A model generated the notes under the pieces. The model ran no database searches. It had not been told where the DNA came from and saw nothing but the letters and a program-made list of their open reading frames with translations. Shown here in pieces: positions 16,745-24,246 of a stretch of 57,484 nt of DNA (the first letter of the stretch is position 1; each line of letters starts with the position of its first letter). A program made the translations under genes and the position numbers. Location of the stretch: the NCBI GenBank assembly GCA_039679375.1, contig JBDKVA010000047.1, forward strand, positions 1 to 57,484. Reading direction: 5' to 3'. Origin of the DNA: JBDKVA01 sp039679375. Lineage in GTDB: Bacteria; Bacillota; Clostridia; Acetivibrionales; DTU013.

Positions 16745-17116
16745 TTATCTTTTCGGCTTTGGTTTAAATGCAACGGATGCAATGTAACCGAAAAAAACAG
16801 CTGCTGCTACACCGGCGGCAGTTGCCCTGATCCCGCCGGTAAACGCACCCAGAAGTCCATATTTTTCCACATCATTAAATGCACCTTTTGCAAGGCTGTA
16901 TCCAAAACCGGTAAGCGGCACAGTCGCACCGGCGCCTCCGAAATCCACAAACTTTTGATATAAGCCAAGCGATGCCAGAACAACTCCGCTTGTGACAAAA
17001 AGCACCAGAATCCTTGCGGATGACATCTTCGTCTTGTCGATCAGGACCTGGCCAATTGCGCAAATCAATCCGCCTACCAGAAATGCATTTACATAAGACA
17101 TTAATGTTTGCTGCAT
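16745..17116 (-). CDS. spoVAE: Stage V sporulation protein AEb (membrane subunit)
   Basis: Encodes 123 residues, almost all membrane-embedded. It shares the family motif LVGGLICAIGQVLID with SpoVAC (about residues 12-26) and has SGVVLASLGLYQKFVDFGGAGATVP, then GFGYSLAKGAF. The last helix (AAAVFFGYIASVAF) is followed by a basic tail. It acts with SpoVAC as part of the Ca-DPA channel in the spore inner membrane. The start ATG at 17116 follows a perfect GGAGGT; the longer frame to 17140 adds residues outside the family pattern. A repeat-bearing 119-bp spacer separates it from spoVAD, which is unusual for this operon. Confidence 0.92.
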   Translation of the reverse strand: MQQTLMSYVNAFLVGGLICAIGQVLIDKTKMSSARILVLFVTSGVVLASLGLYQKFVDFGGAGATVPLTGFGYSLAKGAFNDVEKYGLLGAFTGGIRATAAGVAAAVFFGYIASVAFKPKPKR

Positions 17117-17128
17117 CCAATACCTCCA

Positions 17129-17235
17129 TTTATGAGCCATTTACGATATTACATCGCGGCTTTTATGGGCAATTTACGATGCTACATCTCGAATTGCTTT
17201 TATGAGCCGTCTGCGATGTGCTCTTTTTCCAGCTT
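17129..17235. repeat. Imperfect tandem repeats in the spoVAD-spoVAE spacer
   Basis: The segment TTTATGRGC recurs with its ATG at 17132, 17165 and 17202, and a fourth partial copy (TTTATGAAT) overlaps the spoVAD stop codon. Periods are 33, 37 and 36 bp. The units share a GATGTA/ATCGTAAAT core on the minus strand. They probably arose by duplication of the spoVAD end; effect unknown. Confidence 0.6.
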
Positions 17236-18258
17236 TTATGAATTTTGCAGTCCAGTCTCAATTGCCAGAGCATGTGCGATACACGGGATGGTTTCTCCCT
17301 GTTGCACGCTTGTAGGGCTGAGCAAAGCACCGGTAGGCACAAACAGCAGTTTGCTGATCTTTCCCTTTTTCAGGCTGTCATATAAAAAGCCTGCAAACAC
17401 CGTAGCCGAACAACCACATCCACTGCCTCCGGCATGTGCATCCTGGGTCTTGTCATATATCATCAGCCCGCAATCTTTCAATATCCCGCCGATACGCACA
17501 CCGTTCGAGGATAACAGGTCATCGGCAATTTCGCTTCCGACCCTGCCCAGGTCTCCCGTTACTACCATATCATAGTAGTCCTTAGGCAATCCGGTATCCT
17601 CAAAATGGGCATATATCGTATCTGCCGCTGCCGGAGCCATGGCCGCTCCCATATTGTTCTGATCCTTTATCCCCATGTCTACAATTTTTCCTGTTGTAAC
17701 CCTTGTTATAAATGGGCCGCTCCCTTCCGACGACAACAATGCCCCCCCCGCGCCCGTCACTGTCCACTGTGCCGTCGGCGGCCTCTGCGTACCGAGCTCG
17801 AGGGGATACCGGAACTGCTTCTCTGCCGAGCAGAAATGGCTGGAGGTCATACAAATCACATTTGCGGCAAATCCTCCATCGATCAGCATGGCGCCGAGGC
17901 TCATGGTTTCTCCCATTGTGGAGCACGCTCCGTACAACCCGAATAAGGGAATACCCGATTCACGAAGTCCAAAGCTGGCTGCTATGCATTGATTCAAAAG
18001 ATCACCGGCAAAAATGTAATCCAGCCCGCTGACAGCCATGGACCCTTTGACAGCTGTCTTCCCGAGCACCTCTCTCATCAGTTTGCTCTCTGCCATTTCC
18101 CAGCTTTTTTCTCCCCAAAGCTCATCATCGATCACCTGGTCAAAGTAAGTGGCAAGCGGCCCCTTACCTTCCTTCGGACCTACAATTGAAGCGGTTGCGA
18201 TAATTGAAGGCGGTTTTTGCAATTTTACGGTTTGTCTGCCGAGTTTTTTCTCCAGCAT
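17236..18258 (-). CDS. spoVAD: Stage V sporulation protein AD
   Basis: Encodes 340 residues with a thiolase-like fold. Recognisable parts are GRQTVKLQKPPSIIATASIVG at the N-terminus (residues 7-27), LFGLYGACSTMGETMSLGA (about 107-125), SSHFCSAEKQFRYPLE and AGGSGCGCSATVFAG near the C-terminus. SpoVAD binds dipicolinic acid on the outer face of the spore inner membrane and works with SpoVAC and SpoVAEb. It has no signal peptide, as expected. ATG at 18258 follows AAAGGAATC. It is followed by the repeat-bearing spacer and preceded by spoVAC after 65 bp. Expression in the forespore under sigma-G/F is expected from relatives. Confidence 0.95.
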   Translation of the reverse strand: MLEKKLGRQTVKLQKPPSIIATASIVGPKEGKGPLATYFDQVIDDELWGEKSWEMAESKLMREVLGKTAVKGSMAVSGLDYIFAGDLLNQCIAASFGLRESGIPLFGLYGACSTMGETMSLGAMLIDGGFAANVICMTSSHFCSAEKQFRYPLELGTQRPPTAQWTVTGAGGALLSSEGSGPFITRVTTGKIVDMGIKDQNNMGAAMAPAAADTIYAHFEDTGLPKDYYDMVVTGDLGRVGSEIADDLLSSNGVRIGGILKDCGLMIYDKTQDAHAGGSGCGCSATVFAGFLYDSLKKGKISKLLFVPTGALLSPTSVQQGETIPCIAHALAIETGLQNS

Positions 18259-18323
18259 TCCTGTTTGATTCCTTTCATAATGATAAAAAATTAACGGCGG
18301 AGACCGGGTGGTTGTATCAACGG

Positions 18324-18770
18324 CTAGAATCGAAGAAGATAATGAATCATCCCTGCTACGATCGAAGCTGAAATGCCATATACCAATACCGGCCCTGCTA
18401 TTAAAAACATGCGTGCGCCTATTCCAAGCACATAGCCTTCACTTTTATATTCCATCGCCGGGGAAACGATCGAATTTGCAAAGCCTGTGATCGGCACGAT
18501 CGAACCTGCTCCTGCAAATCTTCCCAGGTCATCATAGACATTCAAGCCTGTAAATAGGACTCCAAGGAATACCATTGTCATTGATGTAAGAGATGAAGTG
18601 ATTTCAGGATCAAAACCCATCTGCTTAAAGGAGTTGGCAAAAAATTGACCGACTGCACATATCAAGCCTCCGACCAGGTATGCCCTGCAAACATTTCTTA
18701 TTACCTTTGAATCCGACGACTTGCTGTCAACGTATTTCTTATACTCTTCTCTTGTCATTACCTGTTGCAA
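18324..18770 (-). CDS. spoVAC: Stage V sporulation protein AC
   Basis: Encodes 148 residues, a membrane protein with four or more helices. The motif AYLVGGLICAVGQFFANSF (about residues 30-48) is shared with SpoVAEb, followed by TGLNVYDDLGRFAGAGSIVPITGF. SpoVAC is a mechanosensitive-type channel for Ca-DPA in the spore inner membrane. The start is most likely TTG at 18770, because GGAGG sits 9 nt before it; the in-frame ATG at 18758 is too far from that site. It follows the small membrane ORF at 18796 after 25 bp. Confidence 0.93.
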   Translation of the reverse strand: MQQVMTREEYKKYVDSKSSDSKVIRNVCRAYLVGGLICAVGQFFANSFKQMGFDPEITSSLTSMTMVFLGVLFTGLNVYDDLGRFAGAGSIVPITGFANSIVSPAMEYKSEGYVLGIGARMFLIAGPVLVYGISASIVAGMIHYLLRF

Positions 18771-18795
18771 CGATTACAGCCTCCCTCCGGTCATG

Positions 18796-18951
18796 TTATA
18801 AAACGGACCTGAAATGCGACAGAACAAAAACGCCTCTTGACGGATCGCCCTTTTCTCCCTGTCCCGCGGCAATCATCCAGATCAGTACAGCTAAAAGCAC
18901 AAGTGCAATAATAATCAAAAATAACTTGTACCTGTTTATTATGGCAAGCAT
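18796..18951 (-). CDS. Small membrane protein (51 aa) upstream of spoVAC
   Basis: A short ORF reads 51 residues: a basic start (MLAIINRYK), one strong hydrophobic helix (LFLIIIALVLLAVLIWMIAA) and a tail with GEKGDPSRGVFV. ATG at 18951 is preceded by GGGGTG. It fills the space between sigF and spoVAC on the same strand and lies just downstream of a sigma-G-like promoter, so it is probably the first gene of the spoVA transcript. I recall short one-helix ORFs with a PSRGVFV-like end in this position in other clostridia but cannot verify that here. Function unknown; a forespore membrane accessory peptide is plausible. Confidence 0.6.
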   Translation of the reverse strand: MLAIINRYKLFLIIIALVLLAVLIWMIAAGQGEKGDPSRGVFVLSHFRSVL

Positions 18952-18989
18952 ACCTAACACCCCGATTTTTTATTTATTAAATCATATAT

Positions 18990-19019
18990 TATTATTAGAT
19001 AAGATACATTGTTATATGC
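18990..19019 (-). promoter_or_regulatory. Candidate sigma-F/sigma-G promoter of the spoVA genes
   Basis: On the minus strand GCATAT (19014-19019, matching GnATAw) is followed after 17 bp by AATAATA (18990-18996, five of seven against CATACTA), 38 bp before the small ORF. This fits forespore control of spoVA as in other spore formers. Confidence 0.45.
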
Positions 19020-19045
19020 AGTAAAGAAATGTTAATCAACATTTG

Positions 19046-19792
19046 TCAATTGAGATTGATCCTGTTTTTCATATCCTCCAGGATCTTTTTTTCGATCCTT
19101 GAAACCTGAACCTGTGAAATACCTAGTAATTTTGCAATCTGAACCTGTGTTTTTTCCTTGAAATATCTCAGAACGATAATCTGTTTTTCTCTTGGCTTGA
19201 GTGTATCGAGTACCTGTCTCAATGCTATTTTGTCGATAATGTCCGTTTCCTTATCATTGCATTCATCATCTAATTTGTCGATCAGCATAAGCGAAGAATT
19301 ATCGCCTTCTCCGACCGGATTGAAAAGAGATTCCGGAGTATAACCCGCTTCAACGGCCATTACCAATTCTTCACTGGAAATATCAAGCCGCTCCGCCATT
19401 TCGCTGATGGACGGCTCACGGCCAAGCTCCTTGCTCATGATCTCCTTTGTTACCCTTACCTTGTTGGAAACCTCCTTAAGCGACCGGCTTACCTTGATCA
19501 TGCCGTCATCGCGTAAAAACCGTTTGATCTCCCCGATGATCATCGGCACTGCATAAGTGGAAAACTTCACCTCAAAGGTTGTATCAAATTTATTGATTGC
19601 CTTAATGAGCCCGATACATCCTATTTGGAAAAGATCCTCTATCTCATGCCCCCTGTTCTGGAATCTTCGAACTATGCTCCAGACAAGCCCGATGTTGTTT
19701 TCGACAAGTACGCTCTGGGCGGCTTTATCACCTGCCTTGGCCATTGTAATAAGCTGTATTGTATCTATATTCTTATACGGATTGTCTCTCAT
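19046..19792 (-). CDS. sigF: RNA polymerase sporulation sigma factor F
   Basis: Encodes 248 residues. Region 2 (AAQSVLVENNIGLVWSIVRR, DLFQIGCIGLIKAINKFD, FSTYAVPMIIGEIKRFLRDD), region 3 (SRSLKEVSNKV, LGREPSISEMAERL) and region 4 (LKPREKQIIVLRYFKEKTQ, QVQVSRIEKKILE) are complete. Sigma-F starts forespore-specific transcription and is held by SpoIIAB until SpoIIAA is dephosphorylated. ATG at 19792 follows GAGAAAGG. Position after spoIIAA-spoIIAB identifies it as sigma-F rather than sigma-G. It is separated from spoIIAB by 245 bp instead of the usual overlap or short gap. Confidence 0.96.
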   Translation of the reverse strand: MRDNPYKNIDTIQLITMAKAGDKAAQSVLVENNIGLVWSIVRRFQNRGHEIEDLFQIGCIGLIKAINKFDTTFEVKFSTYAVPMIIGEIKRFLRDDGMIKVSRSLKEVSNKVRVTKEIMSKELGREPSISEMAERLDISSEELVMAVEAGYTPESLFNPVGEGDNSSLMLIDKLDDECNDKETDIIDKIALRQVLDTLKPREKQIIVLRYFKEKTQVQIAKLLGISQVQVSRIEKKILEDMKNRINLN

Positions 19793-20037
19793 ACGAAAAC
19801 CTTTCTCTTCACATTGTATCTCTATTATTTATTGTTAATCTTTCATTATTTTTACATTCTGCGGCTAAAAAAAATTGTTGAGAAAACAATAACAGCAAAT
19901 AACTGTAACAGTACAATCCGGCACAACATAAACCTGTTTTGTACATAAAACTATTTTGTATCCGGAAAACCTGCAACCGCTCCTATACGGTAATGCAACG
20001 GCAGATCAGCCGTACCGCATATTTAGCAATACGCGCT
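19793..20037. other. Unusually long spoIIAB-sigF spacer
   Basis: These 245 bp hold no convincing ORF. A short palindrome, ACGGC-AGATCA-GCCGT (near 19998-20013), and an A/T-rich half are the only visible structure. The spacer could carry a promoter for sigF alone, but I could not find a good one. Confidence 0.4.
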
Positions 20038-20472
20038 TTATGCATCAAGAGATCCAAACTTTTTGTAGAGTACAATCGTTGTACCCTCTCCCGGCTTTGA
20101 CTTGACCTCGATTCTGTCCATAAAGCTTTCCATAACGGTAAAGCCCATGCCGGAGCGCTCCATTTCCGGTTTTGATGTGTACAGCGGCTGCATGGCCTGC
20201 TGTATATCTTCTATTCCCTTTCCCTCATCGGATATTTCGATCTCAATACTCCTGTCGTACTGCCTGCATATCATCTTTATGATCCCATATTTATTTTCAT
20301 AGCCGTGTATGATCGCATTCGTCACAGCCTCCGAAACAGCCGTTTTGACGTCCGCCAGCTCCTCAAGAGTCGGATCCAGCTGGGATGCAAAGGCGGCTGC
20401 CACCACTCTTGCAAAAGCTTCATTACTTGACTTGCTCACAAATTCGATTTTCATTTCATTTATAGGCTGCAT
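20038..20472 (-). CDS. spoIIAB: Anti-sigma F factor / serine kinase SpoIIAB
   Basis: Encodes 144 residues of the GHKL kinase type. The N box (VSEAVTNAIIHGYEN, about residues 46-60), G1 (ISDEGKGIEDI) and G2 (ERSGMGFTVMESFMD, about 105-119) are intact. It binds sigma-F and phosphorylates SpoIIAA. ATG at 20472 follows GGGGAGAGA at good spacing; a second in-frame ATG six codons on is less likely. It lies 51 bp after spoIIAA in the sigma-H-driven operon. Confidence 0.95.
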   Translation of the reverse strand: MQPINEMKIEFVSKSSNEAFARVVAAAFASQLDPTLEELADVKTAVSEAVTNAIIHGYENKYGIIKMICRQYDRSIEIEISDEGKGIEDIQQAMQPLYTSKPEMERSGMGFTVMESFMDRIEVKSKPGEGTTIVLYKKFGSLDA

Positions 20473-20523
20473 TCCATTCTCTCCCCTTATCCATACTTGT
20501 TCATATTATCCGGCTTCCGTGCA

Positions 20524-20868
20524 TCATGCGCTACGAAGAGCGTTGAGCGCCATGTCCAGATTTTCATACACCGGAATCAGCTTGAGTATTCCCGACAGCT
20601 CCAATATGCGGCAAATTTTTTCGTTCCTGCAAATAATCACCACACTGCCTCCCAGCTTTCTGATATTCGAATACCTGCCGACGATCACGCCGATACCTGA
20701 GCTATCCATAAAGCTTAATGCAGAGAAGTCGAATACCACATTTCTTGTCGTAGCCTTCAATAATTCTCCTTCGATCTTATTCCTTGCATACTCTGCGAAA
20801 TGATGATCCAGTTCGCCTGTAAATGCTGCAATCAGCGTAGATCCTCTGCTGGAAAATTTAATATTCAA
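20524..20868 (-). CDS. spoIIAA: Anti-sigma F factor antagonist SpoIIAA
   Basis: Encodes 114 residues of the STAS fold. The phosphorylation site region FMDSSGIGVIVGRY (Ser56/Ser57) is conserved. When dephosphorylated by SpoIIE it releases sigma-F from SpoIIAB. The start is TTG at 20868: GGAGGG lies 6 nt before it and the following NIKFSSRGSTLIA matches the family N-terminus. The longer frame to 20892 runs through the ribosome site and is rejected. It is the first gene of the operon, behind a 104-bp structured repeat and a sigma-H promoter. Confidence 0.94.
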   Translation of the reverse strand: MNIKFSSRGSTLIAAFTGELDHHFAEYARNKIEGELLKATTRNVVFDFSALSFMDSSGIGVIVGRYSNIRKLGGSVVIICRNEKICRILELSGILKLIPVYENLDMALNALRSA

Positions 20869-20898
20869 TATAAACCCTCCGTATCCTGTCAATTGAGT

Positions 20899-21002
20899 AT
20901 CTAATGTGGGCTACCGCCCACAACCCAACGAATGTACTTATTGCCGCGAATGTGAAACTATTTTCTTGTTTTTTATTTCAATTTCGTGGCAATAAGTTAC
21001 TA
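20899..21002. repeat. Structured 104-bp repeat, copy A (spoIIA leader)
   Basis: 98 of 104 bases match copy B at 47157-47260, in the same orientation. It contains a 7-bp hairpin TGTGGGC-TACC-GCCCACA (20905-20922) and a long stem formed by 20937-20950 with 20983-20996 (core ATTGCCGCGAA against TTCGTGGCAAT, with one G-T pair). Read on the minus strand it starts at about the predicted spoIIA transcription start, so it would form most of the mRNA leader. Confidence 0.9.
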
Positions 21003-21006
21003 TAAC

Positions 21007-21035
21007 TAATTCTTCAAATTTATGGAATTTCCTTC
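21007..21035 (-). promoter_or_regulatory. Sigma-H promoter of the spoIIA operon
   Basis: On the minus strand GAAGGAAAT (21027-21035) is followed after 11 bp by GAAGAATTA (21007-21015). Both match the sigma-H consensus (RnAGGAwWW, 11-12 bp, RnnGAATww) at every defined position. spoIIA is sigma-H-dependent in Bacillus, so sequence and context agree. The start point would fall near 20998-21003. Confidence 0.8.
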
Positions 21036-21140
21036 AAAGAAATATGGAAACTTTTGTAGAATTGATTTTTTTTTATTACATAAAGCGACACAGAAATGAT
21101 CCTGGCTGTCTTGTAATAGCAGCTGTATGCGTTTTTGGCG

Positions 21141-22106
21141 CTATGCTTTTCCATACTGTTCCTTGTGTTTTTCTGCGATCTGGTCAAGCTTTCTAAGCCG
21201 GTGGTTGACCCCGGATTTGCCGATAGGCGGTGTTAAAAGCTGCCCGAGCTCCACCAGATTGGCGTCATTGTATTCCAGCCTGAGCTCGGCAATATCCCTC
21301 AGACTTTCAGGCAGTGTGTCAAACCCGATATTTTCAGCTATATATTTAATGTTCTCTACCTGGCGTATGGATGCGTTGACAGTTTTCTCGAGATTGGCCG
21401 TTTCACAGTTGACGATCCTGTTGACCGTATTGCGCATTCCCTTGAGGATCCTGACATTTTCAAGCTCCATCAGCGCAGAGTGGGCTCCGATGATATTGAG
21501 GAAATCAACGATATTCTCGCCCTCTTTAAGGTATGTCACGAAACTTCCCTTTCGCATGATGATCCTTGCCTTCAGCTTGAAAGTGCCCAGAATCCTGCTG
21601 AGTTGCTGTGCCTGCAGCCTGGTGCGCGAGGTAAGCTCCAAGTGATAGGTCTTTTCAGGGTCGCTGATGGAACCTCCCGCCAGAAACGCACCCCTCAGGA
21701 ATGCCTTTCTACAGCATTGATACTTCAGGCTGTTTCTGCCTGAAAGCACGATCTCGGGAGCTTGCCCTTCAGTATCGGCTTTCACGGTCACTCCGGCCAG
21801 TTCAAGAAACTTTTCGGAGCCAATGGTTGTGGTGATAAAGAGCATATAGGATACATGTTTTTTCAGCTTCTTACTCTTTCGGATCGTGACCTCGGGGTAA
21901 ATGCCATAAAGCTTGCGGATGTTGCTGTAAATCCTCCTGGCAAAAGCGGCATTTTCCGTTGTGATCCGTATATTTGTTCCACTTCCGGGTACGATCGAAG
22001 CCGAACCGTTCAGGCAAAGCGTGGCTGCAAGCTCTGAAAAAAGGCAGCAGTCATTCAAGTTTTCCAGACGGCACAATTCATTTTTTACAGTGGATGAAAA
22101 GGACAT
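21141..22106 (-). CDS. whiA: DNA-binding protein WhiA
   Basis: Encodes 321 residues. The N-terminal homing-endonuclease-like fold is marked by SFSSTVKNELCRL and CCRKAFLRGAFLAGGSISDP (about residues 131-150). The C-terminal helix-turn-helix is marked by RLEYNDANLVELGQLLTPPIGKSGVNHRLRKL (about 278-309, given by its ends). WhiA affects sporulation in actinomycetes and cell division or chromosome matters in Bacillus. ATG at 22106 follows CGGAGTG, which overlaps the end of the debranching-enzyme gene one base away. It usually sits in the rapZ-yvcK-whiA cluster; here the debranching-enzyme gene is inserted between yvcK and whiA. Confidence 0.96.
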   Translation of the reverse strand: MSFSSTVKNELCRLENLNDCCLFSELAATLCLNGSASIVPGSGTNIRITTENAAFARRIYSNIRKLYGIYPEVTIRKSKKLKKHVSYMLFITTTIGSEKFLELAGVTVKADTEGQAPEIVLSGRNSLKYQCCRKAFLRGAFLAGGSISDPEKTYHLELTSRTRLQAQQLSRILGTFKLKARIIMRKGSFVTYLKEGENIVDFLNIIGAHSALMELENVRILKGMRNTVNRIVNCETANLEKTVNASIRQVENIKYIAENIGFDTLPESLRDIAELRLEYNDANLVELGQLLTPPIGKSGVNHRLRKLDQIAEKHKEQYGKA

Positions 22107-22107
22107 T

Positions 22108-24174
22108 TCAATGCACTCCGTTCTTTGTTCTCTGCTCTTTACTCTCTAGTCTCTGTTCTTCCCCGGTCCCTGCTCTTTTCTGGTCTCTGGTTTCTAGTCT
22201 CTGGTCTCTGCTCTTCCCCGGTCTCTGCTCTTCATATGCCCTGAGCACCTCGGCCACGCTCCAGGCCTGGGCAAAGCAGCCTCTCGGCGTCAGCGGTTCA
22301 TTGCCGTCAAATATCTCCGAAATATTTCCGAGGCAGGCATTATACAAATGATCCCTGAAGGGTTCGAGGAACGAGGAGGTTATATCGCTGTATTCCTGCT
22401 CTTTCCCAAAGGTTCTGGAAAACGCCGTGATAAAATGACCGGACAGCCATGCCCAGGCCGTCCCCTGATGATATGCCGAATCCCTTGCGGCCTGGTCGCC
22501 GGTACACTGCCCCCTGTAGCCCGGGGAACCCGGTGAAAGGGTCCTTAATCCATATGCCGTATACAATTCCTTCCACACCTTTTCGACCACACATCTGGCC
22601 TCGTAACCTTCCATTACGGGGAATGCGAGACTGACGGCGAGGATCTGGTTCGGCCGTACACTGGCATCTTTGAACTGTCCATTTATCACATCATACAAAT
22701 ATTTGCCATCTTCATTCCAGAAGGTCTTTTTAAAGCTCTTCTTCACCAACCTGGCCACGTTCTGGTATTTCCCTTTTTCCAGGCCGAACTCCGAGGCCAG
22801 CATTTCCAGTACTTTGACCGCATTATACCAAAGGGCGTTGATTTCTACAGCTTTTCCATGCCTCGGGGTGAAAACGGTGGCTCCCATCTTTGCATCCATC
22901 CAAGTAAGCTGTGTATTCTCATCGCCTGCTGTGATGAGGCCGTCTTCATCCATATGGATATTGTGAAGCGTGCCTTTTACATAGCTTTCAAATATCCGGA
23001 GCATGGAATCGTAAAGCTTCTCACGCACAACTGCAGTATCGCCCGTATATTCGATATATTTACCGACAGCCTCAAAATACCACAATGCTGCGTCTACCGA
23101 ATTATAGCCCGGGTCTCCTCCTTCGTCCGGGAACATATTGGGTACGAGCCCATATTGTATATATTTTGCAAATGTGCACAGGATCTGCTTTGCATCGTCA
23201 TACCGTCCGGTGGAAAGCGTCAGACCGCATAATGAGATCATCGCATCCCTGCCCCAGTCGGTAAACCATGGATAACCGGCCAGTATCGTTTTTGCGCCTG
23301 TCGACTGCCTGTAAGCAATAAAATGGTCGGCAGCCCTTACCAGCATGCAGGCAAATTCATCCGTATACCCTGCCTTTTCAACAAGAGCCGCCTGCCTGGC
23401 TTTTTCTTCATTTATGAGCATTTGCCCGTCAATATGACCGCATTCCTTCTCAACCGTACCAATAAATGTGATCTGCGTGTCACTCCCCTCTTCGACTGTG
23501 ATATCGAAGCTGCCGGGAATATAGTGGTCTTCGGAGGCGTGGAGTCCTCTTTCCCGCTCCGTCTGGTAATACATATTTTCAAACCAACAGTCCCGTGCCG
23601 GGACAAACCTGCTTCCGCTGCACCTGAGGGTGATGTACAGGTCCATATCATAAGGCCTGATTCTGGTGCTGTCCATACCCGGTTCCTGTCCGAACCTCAT
23701 GTGATGCCTGCTGGAATTGCTGTGGTAGTCCCTGAAATTGATCAGCGGTGTGATCCTCATTGTTGCTTTTTCAGCTCCGCTTCTGATTCGGTACACGACT
23801 GCGACGGTATTTTCACCATAAACCATCGTGATCGTCTTTTCGATCATCAGGTCGCCCATGCAATACGTAAATACAGGCAAAGGGTTTAGTTCAAAGCTCC
23901 GCTGATGAAGGTAGCCTTTCATGATATAATCGCCCGTTGAAAAGGAATGCAGATTGTATGTATTGCCGCCTGCCATAACGGTCTCATGCAGCTGCGAAAG
24001 CACCAGATGCCTCATGAGCGGGGGCTTCAGCGCTGCGATCAGGAGCCCGTGATATCTGCGGGTATTCCCGCCGGTGATCGTAGAAGACGCAAATCCGCCG
24101 ATCCCATTGGTAAGCAGCCATTCCTTCTCAGCCGCCCGTTCCCAGGTGCTCCATTCCGCTTTTCCAAATCTCAT
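22108..24174 (-). CDS. Glycogen debranching enzyme (amylo-alpha-1,6-glucosidase type)
   Basis: Encodes 688 residues. The N-terminal domain has EWLLTNGIGGFASSTITGGNTRRYHGLLIA (about residues 18-47, given by its ends EWLLTN and HGLLIA), as in bacterial debranching enzymes. The (alpha/alpha)6 catalytic domain starts near 280 with YPWFTDWGRDAMISL; GLVPNMFPDEG, DENTQLTWMDAKMG and HQGTAWAWL follow. It hydrolyses alpha-1,6 branches of glycogen or maltodextrins. The family normally ends near AQAWSVAEVLRAY; here some 37 extra residues rich in Arg, Asp, Gln, Glu and Thr (RDQRLETRDQ and similar) follow, coded by a degenerate heptamer DNA repeat. ATG at 24174 follows GGAAGGGG. It sits between yvcK and whiA. 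Confidence 0.9.
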   Translation of the reverse strand: MRFGKAEWSTWERAAEKEWLLTNGIGGFASSTITGGNTRRYHGLLIAALKPPLMRHLVLSQLHETVMAGGNTYNLHSFSTGDYIMKGYLHQRSFELNPLPVFTYCMGDLMIEKTITMVYGENTVAVVYRIRSGAEKATMRITPLINFRDYHSNSSRHHMRFGQEPGMDSTRIRPYDMDLYITLRCSGSRFVPARDCWFENMYYQTERERGLHASEDHYIPGSFDITVEEGSDTQITFIGTVEKECGHIDGQMLINEEKARQAALVEKAGYTDEFACMLVRAADHFIAYRQSTGAKTILAGYPWFTDWGRDAMISLCGLTLSTGRYDDAKQILCTFAKYIQYGLVPNMFPDEGGDPGYNSVDAALWYFEAVGKYIEYTGDTAVVREKLYDSMLRIFESYVKGTLHNIHMDEDGLITAGDENTQLTWMDAKMGATVFTPRHGKAVEINALWYNAVKVLEMLASEFGLEKGKYQNVARLVKKSFKKTFWNEDGKYLYDVINGQFKDASVRPNQILAVSLAFPVMEGYEARCVVEKVWKELYTAYGLRTLSPGSPGYRGQCTGDQAARDSAYHQGTAWAWLSGHFITAFSRTFGKEQEYSDITSSFLEPFRDHLYNACLGNISEIFDGNEPLTPRGCFAQAWSVAEVLRAYEEQRPGKSRDQRLETRDQKRAGTGEEQRLESKEQRTKNGVH
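22122..22230. repeat. Degenerate heptamer repeat tract inside the 3' end of the debranching-enzyme gene
   Basis: Plus-strand units follow TYTCTGG or TTTCTAG with a 7-bp step, interspersed with TCTCTGC and CTTCCCC. The same kind of tract flanks the tRNA genes at 52528-52816. In this copy it is translated on the minus strand. Confidence 0.7.
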
Positions 24175-24246
24175 TTAAGCCATTCCCCTTCCAATACTGC
24201 CTTTACGCCATATTACCTTAATTGCCTCGTTATATTGCCGTTTGCT

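Noticed and set aside
20899..21002. Insertion sequence or MITE
   Set aside because: No terminal inverted repeats at the very ends and no target duplication could be seen; the stem is internal. A mobile origin is still possible.
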